43,594 nucleotides of DNA from an uncultured archaeon (GTDB lineage: Archaea; Halobacteriota; Methanosarcinia; Methanosarcinales; Methanoperedenaceae), in contig CABMII010000010.1 of the NCBI GenBank assembly GCA_902386255.1, forward strand, positions 1 through 43,594, in the 5' to 3' direction. A program made the position numbers and the translations under genes. Under the pieces are notes generated by a model, which saw only the letters and a program-made list of their open reading frames with translations, did no database searches and was not told the origin of the DNA. This document shows, in pieces, positions 15,791 to 23,784 of the stretch (position 1 is the first letter of the stretch; each line of letters opens with the position of its first letter).

Positions 15791-16537
15791 TTACGATTTA
15801 ATCGCTTTGACAAGTTCTTCTATTTTACCCCTGACATCCTGAACCTGTTCTACAATCGTGCCTGTGCATATCATATCGGCTCCGGCTTTTACCCGTTCCT
15901 GGGCAGCAGGCCCATCCCTGATACCGCCGCCCACGATGACTTTGGTCTCCTTACCTACAGCCTTTTTCACGGCCGTCACCATCTCAACAGGCACAGGCTT
16001 ATCTGCACCCGAGCCAGCTTCAAGATAAATATAATGCATGCCGAGATATTTCGCGGCAAGCGCGTATGCGACTGCAAGCCTGGGTTTGTTTCTCGGTATC
16101 AGGCGTGCATCGCCCACCCATCCTGCAGCTCCCCCCGGTTCTATTATGATATACGCCATCGATATCGGTTCGATACCGTGCTTATACACAAGCGGCGCAC
16201 CAATTGCCTGGTTCGTGGTAATATAATTGACATCCCTGGAATTCAGGAGGCTCATAAAAAAGACGGCATCCGCACTCTCCGCAAGCCCGGCGGCATTTCC
16301 CGGGAATAAAATGACGGGAAGGTTACAGGCAGATTTTATAGCCTGCACGGTCTGTTCAACCGTGACACCTGTAGCTCCCGTAGAGCCCCCCACCATTATA
16401 GCATCTGTTCCGCCAAGTGACGCCTCGTGTGCGATTTTCCCTGCAACCCCAGGTAACTGTGAGTCTGGGTCGATAAGGGTAAGGTGAACAGCACCTTCTT
16501 TTTCTACTATCTGGTTGAGGCGTTCCTCGACGACCAT
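15791..16537 (-). CDS. Geranylgeranylglyceryl phosphate synthase
   Basis: Makes the first ether bond of archaeal membrane lipids from sn-glycerol-1-phosphate and geranylgeranyl diphosphate. The 248-residue TIM barrel shows HLTLIDPD near the N-terminus (Mg/diphosphate site), VGGSTG, ILFPGN, YLEAGSGAD and VGGGIRDG (phosphate binding), all family hallmarks. It starts five bases after the L40e stop on the same strand, so the two form an operon. This gene is a firm archaeal marker for the window. Confidence 0.95.
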   Translation of the reverse strand: MVVEERLNQIVEKEGAVHLTLIDPDSQLPGVAGKIAHEASLGGTDAIMVGGSTGATGVTVEQTVQAIKSACNLPVILFPGNAAGLAESADAVFFMSLLNSRDVNYITTNQAIGAPLVYKHGIEPISMAYIIIEPGGAAGWVGDARLIPRNKPRLAVAYALAAKYLGMHYIYLEAGSGADKPVPVEMVTAVKKAVGKETKVIVGGGIRDGPAAQERVKAGADMICTGTIVEQVQDVRGKIEELVKAIKS

Positions 16538-16542
16538 CTGGT

Positions 16543-16692
16543 TTACGTTCCCTTAAGTTCCTTTGATTTCATTCTAAGATTGGTATATCCGCATTTCCGG
16601 CATCTGGTTGCGCGTACTGAATTGCGGGCATTGCATTTCATGCATATCTTCATATGTAAAAGTACTTTTTCCGCTTCTGGAAATCTTGCCAT
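16543..16692 (-). CDS. rpl40e: Ribosomal protein L40e
   Basis: A 49-residue gene easily overlooked because of its size. It encodes [12 protein letters not shown], then a C4 zinc ribbon: [10 protein letters not shown] and [11 protein letters not shown], ending in a basic tail KSKELKGT. This matches archaeal L40e in length and motif order. The ATG is preceded by GAGGTGAATC. It is the first gene of an operon with GGGPS, a link between ribosome and membrane-lipid genes. Confidence 0.93.
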   Translation of the reverse strand: MARFPEAEKVLLHMKICMKCNARNSVRATRCRKCGYTNLRMKSKELKGT

Positions 16693-16746
16693 GATTCACC
16701 TCTGGTGGACTGCTTACTATAATGTTATCAGATTTAACCCTTTGGT

Positions 16747-17139
16747 TCAGAATTTCTTCTCTTTCTTTTCTTCCACCTGCCGCACTATCTGCGGATAACT
16801 CCCGAATACTGAAGCCAGGTCGATGGTGCAGACCACATCCACAATACCCACGGCTGCAACAGGATTTCCTTCGCTGTCCTGTATGGGAGCAACCACTACC
16901 GGTATTCCCTTATATGCACCCCTGTCGGGTATGGTTTGTATAACACAATTTTTAATCAATGCCTCTTCAAGTACCGGACCTGTATAATCTTCATCAACTA
17001 CTTTCCCTTTTTCAAGTCTGACGCCTTTTTTATTCTTGCTGCGCATCGTGACAGGGAGTGATAAAAGTTCATGCACCATTTTAGCAAAGGGAAGGATTTC
17101 ATCAGTTTCGGAATCGGCAGACAAACGCAAAGCAGGCAT
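16747..17139 (-). CDS. DUF2111 family protein
   Basis: About 130 residues with the DUF2111 features LLSLPVTMRSKNKKGVRLE, DYTGPVLEEAL, and a C-terminal half GIPVVVAPIQDSEGNPVAAVG that resembles a small ligand-sensing (PAS/GAF-like) domain. The family is found mainly in methanogens and relatives and has no known function. I prefer the ATG at 17139, nine bases after AGGAG, over the GTG three codons upstream. It lies 20 bp downstream of the AMMECR1 gene on the same strand, so they are probably co-transcribed. Confidence 0.8.
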   Translation of the reverse strand: MPALRLSADSETDEILPFAKMVHELLSLPVTMRSKNKKGVRLEKGKVVDEDYTGPVLEEALIKNCVIQTIPDRGAYKGIPVVVAPIQDSEGNPVAAVGIVDVVCTIDLASVFGSYPQIVRQVEEKKEKKF

Positions 17140-17168
17140 CTCAATCACTCCTTATATATTATTAATCA

Positions 17169-17774
17169 TTATTCACACTTAATATCCTTTTCCCTGACCT
17201 CTCCGCCAGGTTCGACCTCTTCGAATATCTGCCCCTCAAAAGAATAGACGTCTGCGCCATTGAGCCAGGCATCAGGCATAAGTCCTGCTTTCATGCACGT
17301 CTGGCACAGGAATTCAGTACAATCAAAACCATGCTCGACAGCCACCTGTGGAAGCAATAGCCCCGAACATGCTCCTGTTGCAACTATCAGGCCGTCCCTT
17401 CCTATTACTATCTTATCGGGCAGGTCTTTTGGTTTTGCTTTTATTTTTTTTGGGACTGTTAGTACAGTAACCTCAATCACCAGATCTTCGATTTCTTCCG
17501 GTTTCACCGAGTTAAAACGCGGGTCATCACGCGCCGCATTGATTGCAGATACTATGATTGCTTCGCCGAGCGGCAGTACGGGATATGGTCTGCCAATACA
17601 TCCACGAAGCTCTTTATGTTCTTTTTTCTTATTTAAAGTCACAAAGACTCCGCGTTTCTCTTTAAATACTTTTGGCAGGTTATCCGGGCTGGTTTTTTTC
17701 CCGTTTTTCAGGCATTCCTCAATTGCTTTTCTTGCGAGGCGAACTGCCAGTTCTCCTTCTTGTTTTGTGAGCAT
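17169..17774 (-). CDS. AMMECR1 domain protein
   Basis: A 201-residue protein of the conserved AMMECR1 family. The signature LRGCIGR is at about residues 56-62, followed by ARDDPRF and the C-terminal [25 protein letters not shown] (partly quoted: [18 protein letters not shown]). The protein is near full family length. Biochemical role is unsettled; relatives of the partner protein Memo are not seen here. It is likely the first gene of a pair with the DUF2111 gene. Confidence 0.9.
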   Translation of the reverse strand: MLTKQEGELAVRLARKAIEECLKNGKKTSPDNLPKVFKEKRGVFVTLNKKKEHKELRGCIGRPYPVLPLGEAIIVSAINAARDDPRFNSVKPEEIEDLVIEVTVLTVPKKIKAKPKDLPDKIVIGRDGLIVATGACSGLLLPQVAVEHGFDCTEFLCQTCMKAGLMPDAWLNGADVYSFEGQIFEEVEPGGEVREKDIKCE

Positions 17775-17881
17775 GATTAAGAATTAGTTTGTTGGGATAT
17801 ATGTTTTTTCAGAAATGTTATTCTTGTGATGAGGTCTATCGATGTATTTTTGCATTATTTGTTGAAATGAAATCCGAAAAG

Positions 17882-17910
17882 TTAATTACATTTGATTACA
17901 ATGTAATTAA
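17882..17910. promoter_or_regulatory. Operator-like palindrome of the UPF0175/PIN module
   Basis: Perfect 9-bp inverted repeat TTAATTACA / TGTAATTAA with an 11-bp centre that itself holds a further ATTACA. It ends one base before the first in-frame ATG (17912) of the antitoxin gene. This is where an autorepressing antitoxin would bind. Confidence 0.6.
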
Positions 17911-17911
17911 T

Positions 17912-18220
17912 ATGGAAAGCATGCAAGTTAGAATTGATGAAAAAAATATGAATGCTTTGAATGAACTTGCACAAACCCTCAGTTCATCCAGATCAGAAGT
18001 CATAAGAAGAGTAATAGAGGGCGGCATCAGGGAGCTGCGCATGAAAATTGCCATGGAAAAGTATATTGATGATGAATTTTCTTTGTGCCGGGCCGCAGAA
18101 TTTTCCGGTGTTTCAATACAGCAGATGGCAAAATACCTTGCCCAGAGAGGTATTCCATTTTTCAAGCAGAGTATAGAAGAGACAGAACGGGATGCAAAGG
18201 AGGCGCAAAGCTGGTTTTGA
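17912..18220 (+). CDS. UPF0175-family antitoxin
   Basis: About 102 residues. The N-terminal strand MQVRIDEKN plus LSSSRSEVIRRVIEGGI forms a ribbon-helix-helix-like DNA-binding part, and the rest (SLCRAAEFSGVSIQQMAKYL, then GIPFF) is the UPF0175 helix-turn-helix. The start is ATG 17912 or 17921, just after the palindrome; an earlier ATG at 17789 would place the operator inside the gene. The stop is two bases from the PIN gene. It is expected to neutralise the PIN protein and repress the pair. Confidence 0.82.
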   Translation: MESMQVRIDEKNMNALNELAQTLSSSRSEVIRRVIEGGIRELRMKIAMEKYIDDEFSLCRAAEFSGVSIQQMAKYLAQRGIPFFKQSIEETERDAKEAQSWF

Positions 18221-18222
18221 AA

Positions 18223-18708
18223 ATGCGCGTATTTGTTGATTCATCCACGCTTATCGCTCTTGCAAGAATAGGCAAACTGGAAATGCTCAGGACAGTTTTT
18301 AAGGAGATATTTATTACTACGGCTATTAAACAAGAGATAATAACCGAAAAATCACCTGATGCAGAAGCTTTCAAAGATGCAATCAATCAGTGGATCAAGG
18401 TTGCAGATTACAAAGGGAAAACGGCTGAGCTAAAAAAATATGGATTGGATTCAGGAGAATCAAGTTTGTTTCTTGCTGCCCAACCGTATGATAGACTTAT
18501 TCTTGATGAGGCAAATGCGAGAAGGTTTGCAGAGGCAAAGGGATTAAAATTCACCGGTTTAATAGGACTGATTGTTGCAGCGGTAAGAACACGGAAATTA
18601 ACAGGAAAGGATGCCCTCGAAATAATCACTAAACTGGCAGCAGGGGACTTCAGGGTAAGCACAGAACTCTATCTTTGGGCACGAGGAGAAATAGAGCGTA
18701 ATTGTTAA
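18223..18708 (+). CDS. PIN-domain toxin, DUF3368 type
   Basis: A 161-residue PIN nuclease. Acidic metal-binding residues appear in order: Asp6 in FVDSSTLI, Glu in IKQEII, Asp in LDSGESS, and Asp in LILDEANAR, all retained. The pairing of a DUF3368 PIN protein with a UPF0175 protein is a well-known archaeal and cyanobacterial arrangement. It probably cleaves RNA when free of antitoxin. ATG 18223 follows the antitoxin stop by two bases. Confidence 0.87.
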   Translation: MRVFVDSSTLIALARIGKLEMLRTVFKEIFITTAIKQEIITEKSPDAEAFKDAINQWIKVADYKGKTAELKKYGLDSGESSLFLAAQPYDRLILDEANARRFAEAKGLKFTGLIGLIVAAVRTRKLTGKDALEIITKLAAGDFRVSTELYLWARGEIERNC

Positions 18709-18711
18709 ACT

Positions 18712-19806
18712 TTACTTCTTCACTTTTTTCAATCCCTCAATCACAGCATCATACCGCTGGCATATTCTTTTGACCACATCCATATCAGCATTCTTATGCG
18801 TGGGAATCAGGATATCCGCCCCGCCTCCTATCATTTCACCTTCGCTTGAAGTACCATAATCCGGCGCAATTTTCACGCCATCCCCTGAAATCCCAAGACG
18901 CAGTTCGTTGACAATCCGCGATACCATTTCAGTTTGCGGCGCCACTTTCGCAGTAATGAAATTGGCTCTCTCGATATACTCCTGTTTCAAACCTGAAATA
19001 TATTCGACACTTTCCTTCACTTTTCTTTTACTTCCATATTCGGCAAGGATATTGATGGAATTTGTTAAATCATCAAACGTGGTTGCCTGGACTTCGATTA
19101 TTCTTCCGTCAAAGTATTCGCCGAGTTTTTCTTTATAACCCCTGGAAATCACAAGCACGCCCAGGTCCATCAGGCTGTCACGCTGTTCGTCCGTCGGGTT
19201 GTACGGGTTTACTAATTCGTATTCCTCAATCCCGCACAGCGTCATCAATGATTCATACATTGGAGTGACCCCTATGCCCTGTTTCCCGAGCCATTTGTCA
19301 AGCCCCATCTTCTGCTCGCGCGCAAGTTCAATTATCTTGCGTTTTATGGCTTCAGGGTCGCCAGAATCGAGGTTGAAATACTCGGCAAACCTCGCCGTTG
19401 TCTGGAGAAGCCGTGTCCTTCCCTGCGGCGCTGCAGATACAAACCCGGACTCTTCCAGTTCCCTGACATGGTCATACGCGGCTGCTCCCCTTCTATCCAC
19501 AAGGTCAGCTACGGTCAGGGGCTGGTGGTAAGCAACCATCGCAAGAGTCCGAAGCACTGGTGAGCGAAGTTCCTTGGGAGCAAGTGACCTGACCTTTTCT
19601 GCAAACTCAGGTCTTACCTGCATCACGAACCTTCCCTCGATTTCCCTTATCTCGATAGCGCTTCCGCGCCCCGAATATTCGTCCATTAATTCCTGAAGTA
19701 ACTCCCGCACATTTTTTCCTTTTACAAGGTTTTTAAGCTGCGCCGTGTCCAGCGGTTCACCCGATGCGAACAACGCGGCTTCGATAATTTCCTTATCCCC
19801 GCTCAC
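18712..19806 (-). CDS. scpB: ScpB-like chromosome segregation protein with long C-terminal extension
   Basis: Kleisin-associated winged-helix protein of the SMC-ScpAB complex. The first 165 residues hold the two winged helices of ScpB (EAALFASGEPL, then RTLAMVAYHQPLTVADLVDRRG cut here as LAMVAYHQPLT). The protein is 364 residues, about twice the bacterial length. The extra part includes GVTPMYESLMTLCGIEEYE and a second alpha/beta section with GGGADILIPTHKN that I do not recognise. The start overlaps the scpA stop by four bases (ATGA), so translation is coupled. Confidence 0.85.
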   Translation of the reverse strand: MSGDKEIIEAALFASGEPLDTAQLKNLVKGKNVRELLQELMDEYSGRGSAIEIREIEGRFVMQVRPEFAEKVRSLAPKELRSPVLRTLAMVAYHQPLTVADLVDRRGAAAYDHVRELEESGFVSAAPQGRTRLLQTTARFAEYFNLDSGDPEAIKRKIIELAREQKMGLDKWLGKQGIGVTPMYESLMTLCGIEEYELVNPYNPTDEQRDSLMDLGVLVISRGYKEKLGEYFDGRIIEVQATTFDDLTNSINILAEYGSKRKVKESVEYISGLKQEYIERANFITAKVAPQTEMVSRIVNELRLGISGDGVKIAPDYGTSSEGEMIGGGADILIPTHKNADMDVVKRICQRYDAVIEGLKKVKK

Positions 19807-20501
19807 GATGCTCCCTGCCTCCTTATGAAAAGCTCGCCGAAAAGTTCTTCCTGCTCAAGCCAGATTTCCTTTTTCGTGGCAAGGAAAAGGATAGCAAGGT
19901 AAGCCATTACCATTCCAGTCCTGTCAAGTGGTGAAGATAGTTCTGAAAATTTGATATATTTTTGTTTCTCGAATAATTCATTTAATATATTTCTCATTTT
20001 CCCGACCCTGCTTTCTATGTCTTCCTCATGGGCGATAGAAAGCACTTCCTCAATAGTAGTGCGGCGCTCTTCGGTCTTGTTTTTAACGCGGTCAATCCTT
20101 CGCTTTTCTATCGCTTCTGCCTTCTTCAGTTCGGACAGCAGCTCCTCAAGCGTCACCGGGCGGTTGGAAGAGCGCCTAAGAGGCATCGCAGGTATGGGAT
20201 AATCGCTGATTTCAAAATTGTCAGGTTCATAATCCATTATTTCATCGGGAGGTTCATCAACTTCCACAAGTGCGTTGGATTTCATGCGCAGGAGGATGGC
20301 GGCGTATAGCAGAGTTCTCCCTGAAACGCGCAAATCCATCTTTTCAAGTTCTTCGACGTGCTTTAAGAATTTATCCGTAAGCTCGACGATATCGATGTTC
20401 CATGGGTCGATCTCTCCGTTTTTGGTGAGGTTTACCAGGATTTCGATGGGTTCTTCAAGTATGTCTTCACCTGAAATTGCCTCGGCCTCTCCTTCTGTCA
20501 T
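19803..20501 (-). CDS. scpA: ScpA kleisin
   Basis: Kleisin subunit of the SMC condensin-like complex. The N-terminal motif EILVNLTKNGEIDPWNIDIV is a clear ScpA signature, followed by GRTLLYAAILLRMKSNAL and a C-terminal winged helix (MVMAYLAILFLATKKEIWLEQ, partly). I choose the ATG at 20501 over 20531 because CTTTTATA on the minus strand at 20521-20528 is a TATA box 25 bp upstream. This predicts a leaderless message and lies inside the longer reading. About 232 residues; no SMC gene is in the window. Confidence 0.87.
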   Translation of the reverse strand: MTEGEAEAISGEDILEEPIEILVNLTKNGEIDPWNIDIVELTDKFLKHVEELEKMDLRVSGRTLLYAAILLRMKSNALVEVDEPPDEIMDYEPDNFEISDYPIPAMPLRRSSNRPVTLEELLSELKKAEAIEKRRIDRVKNKTEERRTTIEEVLSIAHEEDIESRVGKMRNILNELFEKQKYIKFSELSSPLDRTGMVMAYLAILFLATKKEIWLEQEELFGELFIRRQGAS

Positions 20502-20520
20502 ATTTGCATGGATATAAGCA

Positions 20521-20528
20521 TATAAAAG
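20521..20528 (-). promoter_or_regulatory. TATA box of scpAB
   Basis: CTTTTATA read on the minus strand, about 25 bp before the ATG at 20501. It supports the shorter scpA start and a leaderless transcript. Confidence 0.45.
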
Positions 20529-20543
20529 CACATAAGGATTTTG

Positions 20544-21467
20544 TTAGACAATATTATGTTTTGCCCCGTCCTTTGACAAAAGCACCACACGACTGTTCAC
20601 AGCTTCATCCGCGATGCAATAACCCAGCGCCTGTGCCACTTTTTCGGAAAAACACAGCACTTCCTCGTGGGATGGCATGTTATCCTGCGCCAGGCGCTTT
20701 CTTGAGAATCCAAGGTGCATGTAGGCTTTCAACTCAACATATTCCGGCTCAGCTAGCGCTATCAATCGTGCAAAACCTTCAGGATTCGTCATATTAACGC
20801 CTTTGGCCAGGGTTGTCCTGACTGCTGTCCTAATTCTTGAATCTTTCATGAGCTCAAGCGACTGCTTTAGGTTCCCCCATGTATCGCCAAGCGGCGCGCA
20901 TACTTTTGAATAAGTCTCTCTATCAGGCGCGTTCAGGCTGATATAAAGCTGCGTGGGCTTTATTTTTCCAACCATTTCAGGATTAGTCCCATTGCTGACC
21001 ACAAATGTTGTGAGATTCTTTTTATGAAATTCATCGATAAGTTCGGGCAGATACGGATAGAGCGTCGGCTCGCCAGATAACGATATGGCAACATGCTTCG
21101 GTTCAAACGCCTCTTTCCATTTTGCTTTGTCCATAGTTTCCGAGCCGCCATAGCCTGAGACAAGCCGCCGCTGCTCAGCAAGGCAGCTTTCCACAATCTC
21201 CTGCGGAGAATCCCACTGTTCAGGAACATCGACAGGCGACTCGATGGCGCGCCAGCAGTGAAGGCAGCGGTGGTTGCACACCAGCGTTGGCGTCATCTGG
21301 ATGCAGCAGTGCGATGTAATGCCGTAGAACTTTGATTTATAGCAGCCGCCCTCGCTGCGCAGGCTTTTATTGAGCCACAGGCATGTCTTTACAGCACCGT
21401 GGGTGCCCGCGAGGTGGTAACCGTGTTTTTTCAGGAGAAATTTTGTGGAATCAGATATAAAAGTCAT
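20544..21467 (-). CDS. taw1: 4-demethylwyosine synthase (radical SAM)
   Basis: Forms the tricyclic ring of wyosine at G37 of tRNA-Phe from pyruvate and N1-methylguanosine. The radical SAM cysteines are C64, C68 and C71 (CNHRCLHC). The family's second [4Fe-4S] cluster has candidate ligands C29, C42 and C55, spaced as in archaeal Taw1. AISLSGEPTLYPYLPEL is the SAM-contacting region. At 307 residues it has normal archaeal length, without the flavodoxin domain of eukaryotic TYW1. It is 13 bp upstream of the scpA-proximal region on the same strand but likely has its own promoter. Confidence 0.94.
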   Translation of the reverse strand: MTFISDSTKFLLKKHGYHLAGTHGAVKTCLWLNKSLRSEGGCYKSKFYGITSHCCIQMTPTLVCNHRCLHCWRAIESPVDVPEQWDSPQEIVESCLAEQRRLVSGYGGSETMDKAKWKEAFEPKHVAISLSGEPTLYPYLPELIDEFHKKNLTTFVVSNGTNPEMVGKIKPTQLYISLNAPDRETYSKVCAPLGDTWGNLKQSLELMKDSRIRTAVRTTLAKGVNMTNPEGFARLIALAEPEYVELKAYMHLGFSRKRLAQDNMPSHEEVLCFSEKVAQALGYCIADEAVNSRVVLLSKDGAKHNIV

Positions 21468-21490
21468 TGTTTAGCGTTTTTAACCTAAAT

Positions 21491-21766
21491 TTAAAGATTT
21501 TCAATAAGCTCAAGCCACTTATCTCTTGTAATTTTAGCGTCGTTTATTATCTTTCTTATCATCCCTTTTCCAACGTCCTCACCGGGATGTACAGTGATTA
21601 TAGTGGTTCTACCATCAGGATGCCGCATAAACAAATGGCTGCCCTTTTGTCTAATCTGCTGCAAACCAATCTTTTCAAGTGCCTTAATCACTTTCTTAGC
21701 TGGTAGAGGCTTGATTTTATCCATATTTGACTTTGAGGAGTTGCGATAGGGATATATTTTATTCAT
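21491..21766 (-). CDS. hicA: HicA-type mRNA interferase toxin (pair 1)
   Basis: A double-stranded-RNA-binding-fold toxin that cleaves mRNA. Core: LPAKKVIKALEKIGLQQIRQ, then KGSHLFMRH with the catalytic His, then ITVHPGEDVGKGMIRKIIND. The start shown overlaps the hicB stop by one base (TAATG). An internal ATG at 21724 gives the usual 77-residue length and may be the real one. The hicB-hicA order makes this a type II module. Confidence 0.85.
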   Translation of the reverse strand: MNKIYPYRNSSKSNMDKIKPLPAKKVIKALEKIGLQQIRQKGSHLFMRHPDGRTTIITVHPGEDVGKGMIRKIINDAKITRDKWLELIENL

Positions 21767-21987
21767 TAAACGGCAACTTCGACCTTCTGAACACCCACGA
21801 ATTCCAGAGGAACCTCTCTAATCAGGTCGGATTCAACTTCCAGATAAAGCTGTATAGCTTCCTTTATCCGCTCTCTTAAATCATCAAGAGTTCTTGCCTG
21901 CGTATGGCAGCCTTCGAGTTCGGGTACAGAGGCGACATAAACGCCATCCTCGTCCTGCTCGATAACAATAGTGAATTCTTTCTTCAT
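21766..21987 (-). CDS. hicB: HicB-type antitoxin (pair 1)
   Basis: A 73-residue partial-RNase-H-fold antitoxin: FTIVIEQDEDGVYVASVPEL, EGCHTQARTLDDLRERI, and a short C-terminal strand. It lacks a separate DNA-binding domain, so autoregulation would need another mechanism. It lies upstream of hicA and diverges from the S-adenosylmethionine synthetase gene. Confidence 0.85.
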   Translation of the reverse strand: MKKEFTIVIEQDEDGVYVASVPELEGCHTQARTLDDLRERIKEAIQLYLEVESDLIREVPLEFVGVQKVEVAV

Positions 21988-22065
21988 ACTTATTACTTAC
22001 TTCAATTCCATTTGATATAAACCCTGCTTCTTAAAAGACATTCCACCCCAAGCCCTTACCTCAAA

Positions 22066-22083
22066 CCGAAAGGTATTATATAC
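22066..22083 (+). promoter_or_regulatory. BRE/TATA promoter of the S-adenosylmethionine synthetase gene
   Basis: CCGAAAGG (BRE-like) followed by TATTATATAC, 39 bp before the ATG. A GAGGT ribosome binding site precedes the start codon. Confidence 0.55.
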
Positions 22084-22121
22084 AAAATAACATCAATGAA
22101 GGAAACCATAGAGGTAATTCA

Positions 22122-23318
22122 ATGGCACGAAATATTCGCGTTGAAAAAATCACACAAACACCAATCGAAAAACAGGAAATTGAAATTGTAGAAAGAAAAG
22201 GGGTTGGGCACCCCGACAGCATGGCAGACGGCTTCGCTGAAGCGGTAAGCAGGGCGCTGTGCAATGAATACATCAAAAAATGCGGGACTGTGCTTCATCA
22301 CAACACAGACCAGGTTGAAGTTGTAGCAGGACGCTCCCATCCTGAATATAATGGCGGGGAAATGATTTCACCGATTTATGTCCTTCTTGTGGGAAGAGCA
22401 ACAAAAGAATTCGAGGGGAAAAAGATACCTACAGATACCACAGCGGTCAGGGCCGCAAAGCAATACCTGAAGGATACACTTCCTGATATTGATTCCGAGC
22501 ATGACATCATAATAGACTGCAAACTCGGCGTCGGTTCAACTGACCTGCAGAGCGTTTTCAAACGGGGAAAGGCGCCAATGGCAAATGATACTTCTTTCGG
22601 CGTGGGGCATGCTCCTTTTTCGGAAGTCGAACAGATTGTATATAATACAGAACGCCAGATGGTCTTGAACTTCAAGAAAGACCTGCCGGCTATCGGAACT
22701 GATATAAAGGTCATGGGCATGAGGAAGAACGATAAAATAACCCTCACCGTTGCCTGTGCGATGATAGGAAAATATATTGATGACCAGTCGCATTATTTCT
22801 CGATAAAAGAAGAACTTCGAACTAAAATCTGCGACCTTGCTATGGAATATACTGACCGCGAAGTGGAAGTATTCGTCAATACAGGAGATGATGAAGAGAC
22901 GGGATCGGTTTATCTCACGGTCACAGGAACGTCAGCCGAGATGGGCGATGACGGTTCTGTCGGGCGCGGGAACAGGTGCAATGGGCTGATTACCCCGAAC
23001 AGGCCGATGAGCATGGAAGCCACAAGCGGGAAGAACCCCATAAACCATGTGGGCAAGCTGTACAACCTTCTTTCCAACCAGATAGCAAAGGATATTGCAG
23101 AGAACGTTTCGGGAATCGAGGACGTGTATATTCGCATCCTTTCGCAGATAGGGAAGCCCATAGACCAGCCTTTGATTGCAAGCGCGCAGGTGATACCGGA
23201 AGATGGCGCGAATATGAAAAATATAAAATCAGAATCTGAAGCCATCATCGATAAATGGCTTGGCGATATTACAAAGATTACTGAGATGACTACCAGGGGA
23301 GAGTTAGAAACATTCTAA
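22122..23318 (+). CDS. mat: S-adenosylmethionine synthetase, archaeal type
   Basis: Makes S-adenosylmethionine from ATP and methionine. The 398-residue protein matches the archaeal family, which differs strongly from bacterial MetK. Landmarks: ERKGVGHPDSMADG with the conserved GHPD, HHNTDQVEVVAGRS, and the C-terminal TVTGTSAEMGDDGSVGRGNR segment (in parts) plus SMEATSGKNPINHVG. A good TATA box and SD support the start. Its neighbours on both sides point away from or toward it, so it is transcribed alone. Confidence 0.96.
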   Translation: MARNIRVEKITQTPIEKQEIEIVERKGVGHPDSMADGFAEAVSRALCNEYIKKCGTVLHHNTDQVEVVAGRSHPEYNGGEMISPIYVLLVGRATKEFEGKKIPTDTTAVRAAKQYLKDTLPDIDSEHDIIIDCKLGVGSTDLQSVFKRGKAPMANDTSFGVGHAPFSEVEQIVYNTERQMVLNFKKDLPAIGTDIKVMGMRKNDKITLTVACAMIGKYIDDQSHYFSIKEELRTKICDLAMEYTDREVEVFVNTGDDEETGSVYLTVTGTSAEMGDDGSVGRGNRCNGLITPNRPMSMEATSGKNPINHVGKLYNLLSNQIAKDIAENVSGIEDVYIRILSQIGKPIDQPLIASAQVIPEDGANMKNIKSESEAIIDKWLGDITKITEMTTRGELETF

Positions 23319-23327
23319 CTCCTCATA

Positions 23328-23717
23328 TTATTTTTCAATTATCATTACATTCACGCTGCGGTTCCTCGGTCCGTCAAGTTCCACAAAGAATATGCTCTGC
23401 CATGTTCCGAGAACAAGATGACCATCTTCGATAGGTAATGTCGCGCTGTTGCCAAGCAGGGCCGCGCGCAGGTGCGAAGCTCCATTATTATCTATCCGGT
23501 TGTGGGCGTAGCTTTTATTTTCCGGTACAAGCGTCTCCAACATCTCAAGAATATCGCTCCTTAGCCCGCGCTCGTTCTCGTTTATAATAATGCTGCTTGT
23601 GGTGTGCCGTGTGGATATTACGCAGATACCATCTTTTATCCCGCTTTCGTTTACTATTGAGCGCACGCGGTCGGTTATATCGACGAGTTCAGTCCGGGTT
23701 GTTGTCTGGATGTCCAT
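23328..23717 (-). CDS. YjbQ / UPF0047 family protein
   Basis: About 129 residues with the family signature: STRHTTSSIIINENE, SHLRAALLGNS, and GTWQSIFFVELDGPRNR. Members bind metal through the conserved His residues and can make thiamine phosphate at low efficiency; the true role is unclear. The ATG at 23717 is preferred over the GTG three codons upstream. It converges with the S-adenosylmethionine synthetase gene, 9 bp apart. Confidence 0.9.
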   Translation of the reverse strand: MDIQTTTRTELVDITDRVRSIVNESGIKDGICVISTRHTTSSIIINENERGLRSDILEMLETLVPENKSYAHNRIDNNGASHLRAALLGNSATLPIEDGHLVLGTWQSIFFVELDGPRNRSVNVMIIEK

Positions 23718-23784
23718 TGGTATCACATAATTTCAATATAATTTGAAAGACCTATGAACAATTAGAATATTGAATCATCGATAA

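Noticed and set aside
17789-17911. Upstream extension of the UPF0175 antitoxin gene
   Set aside because: The added 41 residues are Cys- and Phe-rich, unlike the family, and would place the palindromic operator inside the coding region.
20502-20531. Longer scpA start
   Set aside because: The extra ten codons coincide with the TATA box and have no SD; the start at 20501 fits a leaderless transcript.
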